Positions 21,891 to 34,314 are shown, counted from the first letter of the stretch. The stretch is DNA of 64,000 bases from Elysia chlorotica (GCA_003991915.1 RQTK01000444.1:329439-393438), one strand, 5' to 3'. Translations and numbers: made by a program. Notes: generated by a model not told the origin, from the sequence alone.

Positions 21891-22873
21891 CTGGAGAAAC
21901 AAAACAAAAAGTTTTTCATCCAGGATTGACAGGCCAACCATCCCAACAACCTGCATGTCAAAGTTGTACATTTTAAACCGGTGTTTCAAGCTGATTTTTC
22001 CCATGTTTTAAAGCTACTTAAAAATTTTTGTTACAAAATGTGATTCAAAACACCAAAAGACTTGTTAACTTATAAAATGTTGAGTTGAAGGGCACAAATC
22101 CTCAACACCAAACATACTTTTTCTGTCCGTGCCTCGTCTTTCTTTCGCCACAAGAAATCTCAATGTTCTGTTTCCATCCTCTCTCCTGATTTTTTGAAAC
22201 CTTATGATATGTTGCTTTATGTTTTTTTGCAATAATTTGAACACGTCACGAGTTAACTTTATCCTGTATTTCTGGGGCTCTTCTCTGCCAACTATTGTTT
22301 GAAGTTAAATATATGTAGTAATATTTGTGATAAAGAATTTGCCCATATGAACGCATGAAGCAAATTTCTTAACAGAGAATCAGTCCCAAGCCCAGCTGGT
22401 AACCTCCAGAGTCCTACAACCTGGCCTGAAGATCAGCACCCGTGTGCCTGTGTGGACAGTCAGTGTCTTGAGTTTTATACTAGCTAGAGGAGTGAAATAA
22501 AACCCAAAGTTGTTCAGGGTGGAATAAACATCATGCATGCATGTATTTTTCAGAATCAATATTTTCTTTAAAGCTCATAGAATCAAGTGAGTTGAGTTGA
22601 GTTGGTTTTAACGTCCAACATCAGCACTATATAGGCAATATTGTGGACGGTCATAGAAACAAGTGACTTGAGTAGACATTTCCTCCGAGTTTAAGGTTCA
22701 GAAACTGCACCATCCCCCTAACTGGCAACAGCATTTTTTGTTCTCCAGCTACAATTTTGAAACGTGATAGTTTTTATTTTGGAGGGGGTAAGGGAGTAAA
22801 TGATCCAATTCTCTGACAACAAAGTTCAAGCAATCTACAGATGTGACGGCGCTCGAGCGCTCGCCTCACTCAC

Positions 22874-23054
22874 TGGACGAATACGGTGAGTTCGGGTCTG
22901 TCCTCCACAAACAGAGCCGGGTCTGTCGGGGCGGGGGGCCTCTCCTGGTGCTCCACGGGCAGATAGAACGCCATCGTGAAGGAGCTCTCGCAGTTCGGAC
23001 CCTCGCCCGGCTCCACCTTGGTGGTCACAGGGATCGTCATCGGCACTGTCTTCT
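22874..23054 (-). CDS. HEBP2: HEBP2-like, coding exon 3
   Basis: Acceptor CCCCTCTCCCAG, entry phase 1, donor GTGAGT, exit phase 2; 181 bp. Encodes KTVPMTIPVTTKVEPGEGP and FYLPVEHQERPPAPTDPALF, the 'MTxPV..' and 'Y.P...Q..PPxP' blocks of the family. Confidence 0.9.
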
Positions 23055-23897
23055 CTGGGAGAGGGGAGGGGGGGAGGAGGGGTCATAACACGACAAGTAT
23101 TCCTCTGTGCTACCTATACACAAGCGAATACATCTTGAGAAGCTAATAACAATTCTCTGATACAACTGTGAAACAATGAAACAAAATAATCCATGAACTT
23201 CTACTGTAACTAAGTTTCAAGGTTAGAAAGAAAGAAAGGAACAGCCATATTAGTCTGAAAATGACAGGATTGAAATTTCGCCCTACAGTTTAAAAAAAAA
23301 AAAAATTGTATGTGTACTGTAGGTTTATCAAAATTCTTTACTTTGCATATTTACTTTATAACCATACATTGTGTAGTATGCATTATTATTTTATAACCAT
23401 ACATTCTATAGTATGCATTATTATTTTATAAGCATACATTCAGTAGTTTGCGCCCGTACTTAATAAGCATGCATTCTTACCCAAGATTCATTTGCCTCAT
23501 TCCCCTCTTAAGTTGTCGAGTTGTAACTCCAGTTGGTTGTAGAACTTTACCACACCTACAAACACTGGTGTTTGGATAGACAAACCAATTCTTACACAGA
23601 TACCCACCCAAAGACTAACCATAAACAGTTTTAACCATCGGATTAAGACTAAACACACTAAATGTACAAAGTGAGGAGGGTATACAATTTTGTTTGGATT
23701 GATGTCTTTCTTACCAATACCGCATTACCAGCCCATAATTTTGTATAAACTGAGATCCTTTCCATGTCAGAGCTGATCAAAAGCAGAGCTAGTGTGTAAT
23801 TGGGGACATTTTAAACAAAGTCCACCACCACGTAAGTTACATGCATAGAAATCAATGTGAGCAAACGGGAGTCCCCTACAGAAGCCAAAGTACGTAC

Positions 23898-24027
23898 TTT
23901 CCTGGTTCTCTCCCTGGATGTACTTGAAGAGGCGCCTGAAGGCGGCGCTGGTGCCCGCTTTGTGCGAGATGTTTTTCTCTGTCGTGCTGACCCACTTAGC
24001 GGGCGGGTACTTCCTCACTTCGAAACC
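23898..24027 (-). CDS. HEBP2: HEBP2-like, coding exon 2
   Basis: 130 bp, entry phase 0, exit phase 1 at donor GTACGT. Encodes GFEVRKYPPAKWVST and AFRRLFKYIQGENQE, matching the 'YEVRxYxxxKWVST' start and the 'F..L..YI.G.N' helix of HEBP proteins. Confidence 0.9.
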
Positions 24028-24604
24028 CTGGTGCCAAACGGTGACAACAAAACAGTTACACACCTGTTCATGCACACTGCTTCCAGTGTATAAAAATGCA
24101 TATTCCACATGAAATACATGGCATGGTTTCTCCACTACAGAATCTCATATCAGCATGTTTTTTGTTGTTTGGTTTTATATGCCCTTACAAAAACGGAAAA
24201 TAGCGAGTTGCTCTTCATCTTTCAATGGCCAAAATAAACAAAATCAAATCTCTCAGTTGGATATTTTTTGAAAATTCATTGTCTTGTGAACTTTTTGTTT
24301 TCTTTAAAATTGAATCTAGAATATTTTTGAAGAGGGTATCTTTATGTATCATGTTTAAGACATAATGAAATCCCCTGAAGATAAGTTTCTTGGGAAAATC
24401 CCAAAGATATACCATTTTTTTACCAAGTTTGTATTAGGCAGTGAAGGAAGAGTAAAGTAGAAGAGAATATGTGACTCTATAATAAAATAAAGCTTTGGTA
24501 TATCTTAAACATTGGATTTCACTGCAATTTGAATTGATGGCAACCTGAGAGGTCATATGGTTATGTACGCTTAGATGGCAACCCACAGATAACAAGATTG
24601 TTCC

Positions 24605-24775
24605 GAACAGTGTTTGATATATATAGACATACAGCTGAAAACATAAGATCATAACGTTAATAGCAGTGTTTGATATATAATAAAGCTGAAATTTGATGTT
24701 TTGTTAATAGCAGTGTTTGATAAATAACCATAAAGCTGACAGATGATGTTATGTTGACAGCAGTGTTTGATATAT
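24605..24775. repeat. Degenerate 55-60 bp tandem repeat, about 4 copies
   Basis: Each copy contains GCAGTGTTTGATATATAA followed by a variant of AAAGCTGAAA. It abuts the 5' edge of the LINE at 24767. Confidence 0.6.
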
Positions 24776-27540
24776 AACAAAGAAATCAATAAAGATGTTA
24801 GAGAAAGAAAAGAAGCACTAAATAAGGCAGAGACAGAACCCACACGAAATAACAAAACTGCCTACAATAGAGCTACGGCAAGGGCTAAACTAGTGATAGG
24901 ATCAGCAAAGAGAGAGAAATGGCACGAAACATGTGCAACCTTAGATTTGAGGAAAGACGGAAGAAGAGCTTGGAAGATTTTAGAAAACCTTTCTGGAAAA
25001 AAACACAAAACAAATCCAAAACCCATGACAGATTACAAAACCAAGGAACAACAATCAGAGAAGCCAAACACTTTGCAAATATAAACAAATCTAGAACAGA
25101 CAAGCTAAACGACAGGGCATTGATGAAAGAACTGAAGATGAGGGAGAAAAATGAAAAAGATATTGCCTCAATTTTTACAGAACAACTCAAACTTGAGGAA
25201 TTGGTAACTGCCTTAAAGACACTCAAGCAGAAAAAGACCCCAGGCCCTGACAAAATACATAACGAAATATTGCAACACATGGGTCCACTGGGAAATAAAA
25301 CACTGCTGCAACTTCTCAATTATACATGGAATAGTGGACGACTCCCAAAAGCTTGGAAAAACGCTCACATCGCGCCCATCTTAAAGAAAGATAAAGACCC
25401 AAAGGATCATAAGAGTTATAGACCAATCTCACTGACCTCCTGTGTTGGTAAAGTAGGCGAAAATATCATCAATCGCCGACTCTACTGGTGGCTAGAAGAA
25501 TCAAAAATCCTTACTGAAGACCAAGCAGGCTTCAGAGCAAAAAGTCGTACAGAAGACCACCTCTTTCGGCTCTGTCAAAGCATACAAAATGGATACCAAG
25601 ACGGACACCACACATCTGCTGTCTTTATAGACTTGCAACAGGCATACGACAGAGTGTGGAGAAAAGGTTTACTTTTAAAAATGCAGAGACTACAAATTCA
25701 AGGTAACATGTACCGGTGGATCAAAGGTTTTCTTAGTGAGAGAACTATACAGACAAAACTTAATAACTCTCTATCATCAAAGCAAGTCCTTGAAGATGGT
25801 CTTCCACAGGGTTCAGCATTGAGCTGTACATTGTTCCTGATTTTCCTCAATGATATTGCTAAGAACATCAAATCACAGAAGGCTCTCTATGCAGACGACC
25901 TGGTCATATGGCATACTGGTAAATACACTCGACAGAATGCCAGACATCTAAACAGAGACCTAGAAATGCTAAATAAGTACTGCAAACAATGGAAACTGAT
26001 AATCAACCCAAACAAGTCAGTGTATACAACATTTACTCTCAGTCCAAAAGAAACCAGGCGCAATTTGTCTATTAAACTTGAAGAACAGCAGTTAAAAAAA
26101 GATGAGCATCCAACTTATCTGGGAGTTCAACTTGATAGTAGACTCACGATGAAAAGACATGTGGCAAACATAAAAGAAAAGGCTACCAAACGACTCTCAC
26201 TTCTTAAGTTAAACGCCTCGCAAGCACAAAATGGGGCTCCGATATGCGAACCCTAAGAACCCTTTATATTGGATATATCAGGTCTGTACTAAATTACAAC
26301 CAATCATTGCTAGTTTCAAGCAGCCAATCAACAAACACAGAAATAGACCGCATCCAAAGCCAAGCACTTCGTTTTATTTGTGGAGGAATGAGATCAACTC
26401 CAACAGCAGCATGTGAAATCCAAGCCAACCTTGAACCATTTAACTGTTTACGCAGAGAAAAGGCAGCATTAGAACTCACGGAGAGATGTCTTAGACTGCC
26501 AAATAATAACGCAACAAAAAAGCTTGTTGAAAACTGGAAAGGGAAAAGCAGGCTTAAACACCAATCTATTTTGCAGAAGACACAAAAATTAAGAGAGAAA
26601 TGCCATCTTCCTGAAACAAGAGCCCTAACAGAAAGAATGATGAAAATACCACCTCACATACCACTTCTATGCCCAGAAATAAAACTTAATCTAATAGATG
26701 AAAATGTTACCAAGCAAACAGATTTATATGAACTGAGATACACCCAGTACCTGCACGTTAATCAAAATACCGATGATGATGATGATGATGAGAAGAACAG
26801 CTGAGAGAACTATTGACAGCTACCCTCCAGATTGGATCCACATTTATACAGATGGGTCTGCCTTTATTTAAAGCCACTGTAAATGCTGGATACGGTGTTT
26901 TGATGTGTTCCCCAAATGGAAGTTCCAAAGAGCTTTATTCTGCCTGCGGCGAAACATGCTCTAACTATGGGGCAAACTTTAAAGGCATCCAAGCTGCGCT
27001 GTTACTTTAAATGAAACTTATCAGAGAAATCCATCCCTGGCAACATACACAGTACTTTTCACAGACTCAAAATCGGCCCTACAATCCTCGGAAACTACAC
27101 AAAACTCTTCCGAAGCATTTGACATACTTCTAGAAATTAAATGCATTGTCAATAATTATCCCATCGCGCTTGTTTGTCAGTGGATCCCAAGCCATATCAA
27201 TCTACCAGGAAATGAAAAAGCTGATATATTGCCAAAAAAGGGGCTATGCGAGAACAGCCTCTAGTGAAAGCAACTTCATGGCCCTAGGCAAAAGCGCGCA
27301 AGCTCAGAGACCACTGGACTAAACAACAACAACAACAACAACAACATATAATAAACACACTAAGAGCCTTCTCATCCGAAGGATGAATGTAACCCACGGT
27401 GGCTGCAAGTCAACAATGCGGTGTTGAGAACTTAGCTCTGGTAAACTCTCTGCTAAGTTCAGAAGCATACAATGCACTTCCAGATGTTGAAGAATGTAAA
27501 ACTCGACCATTCCTAAAACCAAAGATAATTGACAATGAAA
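24767..27540 (+). pseudogene. 5'-truncated LINE with reverse transcriptase and RNase H (I/jockey-like clade)
   Basis: The reverse transcriptase frame (about 25085-26240) shows KKTPGPDKIHNEIL, DHKSYRPISLTSCVGKVGE, EDQAGFRAKSRTEDHL, the catalytic-Asp region VFIDLQQAYDRVW, LPQGSALSCTLFLIFLNDI and the YADD box (25888-25899). A pre-RT segment precedes it in another frame (24767-25084). After a frame change near 26240 the thumb/linker continues to 26804, and an RNase H region follows from 26820 with IYTDGSA, broken by a stop, then more frame breaks to about 27240. No apurinic endonuclease domain is present. An (AAC)n run follows at 27321. RNase H behind the RT points to an I-clade relative. Inactive; inserted antisense in the HEBP2-like gene. 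Confidence 0.85.
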
Positions 27541-27727
27541 ATGGTCACTATAGAAATATTTGTGTCCGTTTATAAGGCTAAAACTCTAAAACTTAATAAG
27601 ATCAGTGGCGTGTGCTTGATTCAGCCAATAGAAATCAAACAGATTGTTTGGCGTGTTCAGCCTTGCACAGAAAACTCAATTCAATGGACCTGATGCACAT
27701 GAGTGATAAAAAAATAATTGTATTTAC

Positions 27728-27799
27728 CTTTGCAGAATCAAGCACCACAAACGATGGTTTTTGAGAGCCTGTCACCAATGCTTTCATAAGGCCAAACAT
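27728..27799 (-). CDS. HEBP2: HEBP2-like, first certain coding exon
   Basis: Encodes MFGLMKALVTGSQKPSFVVL and DSAK, ending at donor GTAAAT in phase 0. The M-x-G-L/M-x-K start resembles vertebrate HEBP N-termini. The exon reaches back to an acceptor (TATTTTCCAG) at about 27819; the 18 bases before the ATG (INKTTV in frame) are 5' UTR or a coding extension. Confidence 0.8.
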
Positions 27800-28029
27800 G
27801 ACTGTTGTTTTGTTAATCTGGAAAATATCAGAGAACAAAGCAACCATCCAATGGTTGAAAGAAAATATGTCATTCAAAACTCATAAGAAAAAGAATACAA
27901 AAATTAATCCACGTAGACCATTAATTTTAACACACACACACACATACATCTATATATTATATAAATGTAAAATAACTGATCTTTACATACATAGTTATTA
28001 AATATTATACTGCTCTTAAATTAATTAAG

Positions 28030-28166
28030 CACTTTTCTTTATTTGTACTAAAACTATGTATGTATATAATTATATATATAAGAGAGAGAGAGAGAGAGTG
28101 TGTGTGTGTATGTGTAATAAAGAGTGAGCAAGAGAAAGAGAGAGGGTGTTTGTAAGAAAGAGTGAG

Positions 28167-28231
<65 letters not shown>

Positions 28232-28421
28232 ACTTTTCTTTATTTGTACTAAAACTATGTATGTATATAATTATATATATAAGAGAGAGAGAGAGAGAGT
28301 GTGTGTGTGTATGTGTAATAAAGAGTGAGCAAGAGAAAGAGAGAGGGTGTTTGTAAGAAAGAGTGACCAAGAGAGAGAGAGAGAGAGAGATAGAGAGATA
28401 GAGAGAGAGAAAGAGAGAGAG

Positions 28422-28487
<66 letters not shown>

Positions 28488-28514
28488 GAGAGAGAGAGAG
28501 AGGAAGAGAGAGAG

Positions 28515-28568
<54 letters not shown>

Positions 28569-28600
28569 AGACAGATGGATAAACAGAGGGACAGACAGAG
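28030..28600. repeat. GA/GT microsatellite tract with a 201-bp tandem duplication
   Basis: The segment from CACTTTTCTTTATTTGTACT through TGTTTGTAAGAAAGAGTGA occurs at about 28030 and again at about 28231, each followed by a long GA tract. Open frames rich in Arg/Glu (plus) or Ser/Leu (minus) here are artefacts. Confidence 0.9.
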
Positions 28601-28799
28601 AGAATGAGAGTGAAAGTCATAATATATATATACATAGGGCCTACTTCAAATTCTACAATTGCAAAGAAAGAGAGAGAAAGAGGGAGACAGACTGACAAAG
28701 AAAGGAAAGAATAATGTTTACCTTGAATAGCAGTGGGTTTTTTTTTAAAGTAAAAATATATAATAAGTAAGCTTGGCTTCAATTTGATTATATTGTCTA

Positions 28800-29735
28800 T
28801 TAAATTATCTTGATTTAACTCTAGGTTTTTGTTTTTCTTCCTCTTGAAAGGCTTTAAGCTTGCGCCAACACGTCGAACTTGTTTACGGTGTAGTAGATTA
28901 GATGGAATCCAGATATGCCATACATTGAAAATTGATCACCATTTTTTTTTTACTTTAGAGTAGACGTAGGACGAACAGGCGTATGCAAGTATTATTCTTG
29001 ATTCAAGTGTTGAGTGTGGGCACATACATGTTCTAATTCTGTGTCTAGAATGCCACGGCGAGTAACAACAGAATGTAAGCCTTTACATAATTATAGGCCT
29101 ACTACATTATACTACATCATGTAACTTAATTTTAACTAACTGTGCCTCTCATCAAAAGTGTTTACAAATCTAGCGAAAATCATAGAACTTTTCAATAATG
29201 TGAGTATCTAATTAAAATAATAGATGGATCTAGAGTCTACTTGTAAACTGTTCATCAAACGTTCTTCGCAACACATGCGAAATAGCCTAGATCTCTAGAT
29301 CCACAAACTAAACCTTGATCTAGATCTATAACAATTTAATTGCTTTTCCTTCCCCTTGTAACAATTTTGGAACAGCGTATGGTTTTAACAACCAATCTAA
29401 ACGGCTAAACGGGCTAATAGAGCTTATACAATTTATTTAGGTAGTGCCTAGGCTACATGACACTTATCACAGAATACATTCAAGTAAAATCTAATCTAGA
29501 TTTAGATGTCTTTATCAGCTGCAGACAGCTAAGCTTATCTCACACCAAACAAAGAAGGCACACAGTTACGTAGACTACAAGAGATAACCTGAAAATCAAA
29601 TCAAGCTTAAAACCATGATTACCGTATCAAGTTTTATATAATTTAAGAATAATTTATGACTTAATGGTAGATGTGCGGATAAAATTATTTCAAACCCAAT
29701 AAATCTGTAGACTTAGGATCATATCTCTTTTTGGT
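28800..29735. other. AT-rich spacer or intron, no gene seen
   Basis: Lies in the putative first intron of the HEBP2-like gene. It contains scattered TCTAGATC-type motifs common in this window. No exon or element recognised. Confidence 0.4.
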
Positions 29736-29737
29736 TG

Positions 29738-29815
29738 AAACATTTACGGCGGAGGTTTCGAACCTCGGGCCTTCGGCAGTTCATAATCATAGTCTAGCCG
29801 CTGAGCCCAGAGAGT
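29738..29815 (-). mobile_element. tRNA-derived SINE fragment
   Basis: On the minus strand, GGGCTCAGCGGCTAGACTAT (box A-like) is followed by GAGGTTCGAAACCTC (box B). The acceptor stem is missing, so I do not call a tRNA. Confidence 0.5.
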
Positions 29816-30236
29816 TCCTTTTTTTTCTCCCCACATTTTGCTACACGCACTGAGCTCATCGTTGTAAGTTATACTAATGTTTCTAAATAAATAATGACCA
29901 TGCGCTATGGGTCGCAAATCTAGATCTAGATTTTTCTAGAAAAATAAATCTTTCTGTAGACCTAGAAAACGTTAATTTGTGAGAAGGACGTCTCGGCACC
30001 ATTCGGGCATCCTGAGTGAGTGAGTGAGTGAGTGAGTGAGTTTGTTTTACGGCACGTCAGCACGGTAACGGCTATGTTGTGCTCATGATGTCCGAAGACA
30101 GTTAATGCATTATACTAGTAGTAAAGGTGTTTCCTTATCTCTTTGAGTAGTAAAAGCATAAAAATTGTGCGTAAAAGGTTTGGTTAAAAGTGAAGGGTAC
30201 AGTAGTTTAAAAGATCCAGGTGTAGGATTATCATAG

Positions 30237-30590
30237 TTAAATTTTATTATGTAAACCAATGTCCTTCAGGTACCTAAGTAGACGCTGAGGACTAACATAA
30301 GTAAATATGCTCTCTAGAGGCTTGGAAGCCAGGTACAGATTTCTTTCCAGGTAAAAAACTGGACAATCAACCAGAATGTGACTAATGGACAATTGACAGT
30401 TGCAGGTTTGACACAGTGGAGGCTCTTCACCTCTCCGTAGAAAAGCGTGAGTAAGATGATAATGTCCAAGTCGGACTCGATCGAGTATCACCTGGTCTCG
30501 TCGTCTTGCCTGAGAGATTCCTGGCCAGTGACCTAAACGTGGTTGGACACAGTGCAATTTGTTGCGGGTAGTAAATGAAGTTGGCAGTTT
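30237..30590 (-). pseudogene. LINE C-terminal fragment (I-clade-like tail)
   Basis: Encodes RRRDQVILDRVRLGHYHLTH, then CQTCNCQLSISHILVDCPVF, a Cys/His cluster found after the RNase H domain of I/Nimb-like LINE proteins. Truncated at the 5' side, ends at a stop at 30237. A different copy from the LINE at 24767, and in the opposite direction. Confidence 0.6.
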
Positions 30591-30805
30591 AAGAATCCAA
30601 GGAGCAAAGTAATGAGATATTCACAGAAAGATTTTGGTTAGGAAACTCGAGACTTAGACTAGACATCCACTCTCATTTAGTCTGGATACACACTATAAAG
30701 GCAATACTCGAGAGACCATGGACATTGTTTTATGTTTTGCCTTTATGTTCGATCTATTATAATATAATACATAAAAAGAATTCCATTATGAATCCAGATT
30801 GCAGA

Positions 30806-30806
30806 G

Positions 30807-30852
<46 letters not shown>
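30806..30852. repeat. (GA)n microsatellite
   Basis: Simple GA tract; the Arg/Glu open frame through it is an artefact. Confidence 0.9.
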
Positions 30853-30854
<2 letters not shown>

Positions 30855-31276
30855 GGGAAGGGGAGTTATACTGATGCAAGGCACTGGAGGTGCGTGTGTT
30901 TTTACTGGCTCGGTATTATATATTTATCTGGCGCGCAAAATAAAGCACGTGTATGTATCATTGTTTTTGTTGTTCAAACTCGCCACCAGATGCACCTGGT
31001 TGAGTCATTGATATGGAGTTGACACCGCTGGCGTGGGCGGAGGGGACCGCTATGTGTGCAAGCATGTACATAATTCACCCATTGTTAGCGATCGGTCCTG
31101 TAGTTACACGTCTCTCCTTATTTCCCATAAGTTGGATGGTGTCTTTGCCAGGCGCCTCAGTAGTGTTGCTGCTTTAACTCAAACTGATTCAGGCATAAAG
31201 GAATTTGAAGGGAGACACGTACATAGTTATGTACATGTAGTTGAAATGTATGTTAATATTGTTATGGAAATTTTAA

Positions 31277-32558
31277 CTATTTTCTAAGGCCCCACCCGGT
31301 TGACTTTAGCCTGACTAAAGAAGTAGTATCCTGTGGAAGAAGAACCCGTAAAAACTGGACTCCAGATAAAATTGCACCACAGGATTCCAGCATAGCGATA
31401 ACGTCTTGAACAATTTGAAATTGAAAATCTGCTTTCAAAGCATGGCAAGGTATAAGCTTCACGAGAAAGCTTTTAGAGCAAAAAAAAAAAAAAAACACTT
31501 TGCCATAACGCACAGCAGAGTAGTAGCAATTTTCCCCGGATAATCCGCAGCATATCCAAATAGTTGTCCGCCTCGGTAAGCTATTGATGCTTTCACATAA
31601 ATTTCGTCCACGATGAGGATGCAGCCTCGATTTCCCTCACGCATCTGGCTGAAAACGGAACGGAAAAGCTTCTCATCTTCTAAGTTCCGTGCAGCTCGTG
31701 TAACTTTTCTTAGAGTAGTCAGTCCAGGCAGCTGGATAAATTGGCGGATACTGTTATATAGACTTCTACTCTTTGAAAACCAAGACAGAGCAAGCGTTAA
31801 GTCTTTAAGAGAATATACTCTTTCATTTTTTGACAATTAAGGCGGTACACTGCCTCACACACAAATGTCACTTTTTGATGTTCCTCTCCCAACTCAAAAC
31901 ACCTTAAAAAGCGAATTATTTTCTCTATTTCACTCCATCGTGTCATTGACTTAATTGTTGGATGTTTTATTTTTTTTAATTTGTAAAATGCTTCGTATGA
32001 AGCGGTGATATTTGTGCCTAAAGCTTGTGTATTTGAAAGTTTAAAGTGAATTGAGAAAAGAAAGATAGGTCCTTCTCGTGCCTTGCTCAATACCATGACA
32101 TTGTGGTCATTCGGCACGACCAGCACATCTATATCTTTCATCCTCTCTCTTAACGTGTCTAGGAATTTGTTGCTTTTTTGCTTGTCCAGCTTGTCCAGCT
32201 TATTGAATGCTTCCATCTCATCAGCTGACACATTTCTTGCTTCAAAGGAGGCCTTTTTTGTAGTTCTGTGATTAGCAGCTGATGTCGAAGGTATAAAAGA
32301 AGCAGGAACATTTGGAAATAATGAAGGTGGAAGAGTCGGCACACCGTAGGAATTCAGAGGGGTGTCTTGAGGCCAGTGAAAAGCACATATCCCCATGTTG
32401 TCAGTTACATTCTCTGCTCTGAGTATATTAGGCAAACATCTGAGCCATGCGTTTAAAATCGTTTTGTCCTTTGGAAATTTATAAATCCGTACTTTTTGTT
32501 CGGTCGTTTGGCTGACGTAACCAGTCTTGCAACCACCAACTGAGCATTTGCGACCCAT
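31277..32558 (-). pseudogene. P-element-like transposase with THAP domain, frameshifted
   Basis: The N-terminal frame (start 32558) opens MGRKCSVGGC, followed by RIYKFPKD, a W, CAFHWPQD and GVPTLPPSLFP: the C-x4-C, Trp, C-x2-H and AVPTIF-box layout of a THAP zinc finger. A coiled region follows, then a frame change near 31800-31836. The next frame has LPGLTTLRKVTRAA and ILIVDEIYVKASIAYRGG, which matches the DExxxK catalytic start of P-element/THAP9 transposases. A second frame change occurs at the A-run near 31481-31495, and the sequence goes on to 31277 before a stop. The C-terminal catalytic part is missing. An inactive relic, minus strand, inside the putative HEBP2-like first intron. Confidence 0.7.
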
Positions 32559-32559
32559 G

Positions 32560-33497
32560 TCTAGAGTATGCTTGAATTACAGGGCAATTGTTTTTGGAAA
32601 GGAAAAGGCTTATTTTTTTTGTAATAGTCTTGCTTTTGTGAGAGTTTTTAAAGCTTTATTGAAATTAGAACTAGGAGTTGTATCTTTTTCTTTAATTACA
32701 AGTAAATTAAAAGTTAGTAAAACCACTGAAATTGTAAACATTAGTAGCACTGGCGGGAGGAAAAACAAATCATTAATTTATCAATTTATGTCAGTGTAGT
32801 AGTTCTAGTATTTAGGCGTGAGACGGTACTGCAATATTATTAAACGGTTGTTACGAATGTTACTCCAAAATCAAAATTTTTAAGAACTTTAGCTAGTTTT
32901 ACTATTGTATCTTAAACCACGTTATATTTCTATCCACCATGAGAACAAAAAGATGGCTGAAGTTAGCTTTAGCACAGTGATATGCTAGGTGTTCACGCTT
33001 AGTATTGTTAATTTAAAACTTATTAATTGACACACACGTTAAAAAACAATAACATTTTATTTAACAATAATTATAAATAACACATTTGTACACTAAGAGA
33101 TAAGAAGGTATATTTTTTTAAAAAAATCCAGTGGAAACAGGCTAGTAGAAATGAATCAGTAATCCATGAGATGATATCATCAGCGATAACAATAACTAAC
33201 TTTTTTTGTGTCTTTTTGTTTTGTCTATTGTCTAGGTTCTAAAAAAGTGGCCCCATAAAACTTTCGTCTAGTTAGCGGGTGCTGGGATTTCCCTTCTGTA
33301 GGCTTAATGTATACCGTATATTTGTAAACAAAAACTACACGAATTTGTGTATCGAAAAAATATAAAACCAATTTTAAAAAGCTTGAATTCTTGCACTGTG
33401 TTATGATAATCATACGCGAACTGCTACTGCGACTACTACTACTACTGCTATTACTACTATTGCCGCTGCTGCTGCTGCTGCGGTTACTACTACTACA

Positions 33498-33543
<46 letters not shown>

Positions 33544-33561
33544 TCACAACTGCTACTACTT

Positions 33562-33604
<43 letters not shown>

Positions 33605-34140
33605 TACTACTTTTACTACTACTACTACTGATAATGTTCTGAACCGAACTGTTGTAATAGGACATGACTAGCCGCACTTTCGTCCAATGTTCAGTAAGTG
33701 TGCTTAGCTGCACAGCTGCTTAGTATTGTTTGCTCCTGTGAAAACAGCAACTCATATAGGCGCTGAACTATCGGACCGACGGTCCGCGGTTCGAATCTCT
33801 TCTGGTGCACACGCCTCCGTTAAAAGATTCTCAACAAACCTAGGAGACGTGCAGTTTACCACAAATTACTTTTCTTAACTATCCATTTCTTCATGATGAA
33901 CTTGCTGACTCATTTTCCCAGGCTCTCTTTACATCATGGTCGTTCTAAGAAAAAGCAATAACCAGCTAGATCTAGGCCTAGAATCTAGATATTTCGGCGG
34001 AAACCATTAGGCCTACCGTATCTATCTTTAATGAGAGCGAAGATCTTCTCCCAATTTCTATGAAGGGTCGGCGACAAAAAAAAACAAGAAAACATCAAAT
34101 AGGTAAATTAAAAAAAAGAACCTCTCTATCACATGCTTAC
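32560..34140. other. Spacer or intron with (ACT)n tract
   Basis: AT-rich, with an imperfect ACT/TGC trinucleotide tract at about 33428-33630 and a box-B-like GCGGTTCGAATC near 33788 (possible SINE remnant, 33740-33810). No exon recognised. Confidence 0.5.
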
Positions 34141-34219
34141 GTTTTTGTAGCCTCCAACTGTCGAAGTTGAAACCATGACCAAAATAATCGTGTGGAATTG
34201 GAGGCCTCAGTTCTACGAT
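34141..34219 (-). CDS. HEBP2: Putative 5' exon of the HEBP2-like gene
   Basis: A 79-bp segment between an acceptor-like TTTTCTCTTCAG and a donor GTAAGC on the minus strand. Spliced to the exon at 27819, it gives an in-frame upstream start (MVSTSTVGGYKN) before the MFGLMK start. Alternatively it is 5' UTR, with the acceptor-like bases inside a longer first exon beginning at the shared promoter. Another frame of the segment is fully open too, so coding here is uncertain. Confidence 0.35.
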
Positions 34220-34283
34220 CTGAAGAGAAAACAAAAGTAAACAGTTAACAGTGAGTCCTTGACCTTTGCCACCTGATTGTTTT

Positions 34284-34295
34284 GATCACGTGATC
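34284..34295. promoter_or_regulatory. Palindromic CACGTG site between two gene starts
   Basis: GATCACGTGATC is a perfect 12-bp palindrome centred on a CACGTG E-box, the class of site bound by USF/MITF/MYC-type bHLH factors. It lies 20 bp before the EIF4E3 ATG and about 65 bp from the putative HEBP2-like 5' exon, so it could serve a bidirectional promoter. Function is inferred. Confidence 0.4.
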
Positions 34296-34314
34296 TACAT
34301 CTTTTCCTTCCGCT

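Larger units (their letters stand above)
21289..34219 (-). other. HEBP2: Gene locus: SOUL heme-binding protein (HEBP2-like)
   Basis: Four coding exons on the minus strand (27728-27799, 23898-24027, 22874-23054, 21719-21890) join in frame (phases 0, 1, 2) into a protein of about 193 residues, the normal size of the SOUL/HEBP family. Landmarks in order: start MFGLMKALV, GFEVRKYPPAKWVST, LFKYIQGENQEK, MTIPVTTKVEPGEGP, PALFVEDRPELTVFV and YYTVGYDAPFKLLNRTNEVW. The last block is nearer HEBP2 than HEBP1. Family members bind heme or tetrapyrroles in the cytosol; vertebrate HEBP2 is also tied to mitochondrial permeability. An upstream exon at 34141-34219 may belong here. Two overlapping poly(A) signals (minus strand) lie at 21289-21299. 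The first coding intron holds a LINE in the opposite direction. Confidence 0.85.

Noticed and set aside
22835..23088. Pro/Arg-rich alternate frames over HEBP2-like exon 3
   Set aside because: The true frame is set by phase from exon 2 and gives the SOUL-family motif MTIPVTTKVEPGEGP.
28146..28782. Arg/Glu-rich and Ser/Leu-rich proteins of up to 175 residues
   Set aside because: They translate the GA microsatellite and its flanks; no splice sites or coding signal.
34141..34219. Minus-strand frame ELRPPIPHDYFGHGFNFDSW as an exon of an unknown gene
   Set aside because: Looks protein-like, but 26 open codons is not rare and it does not splice in frame to any neighbour found; the HEBP2-like 5' exon reading explains the splice sites better.
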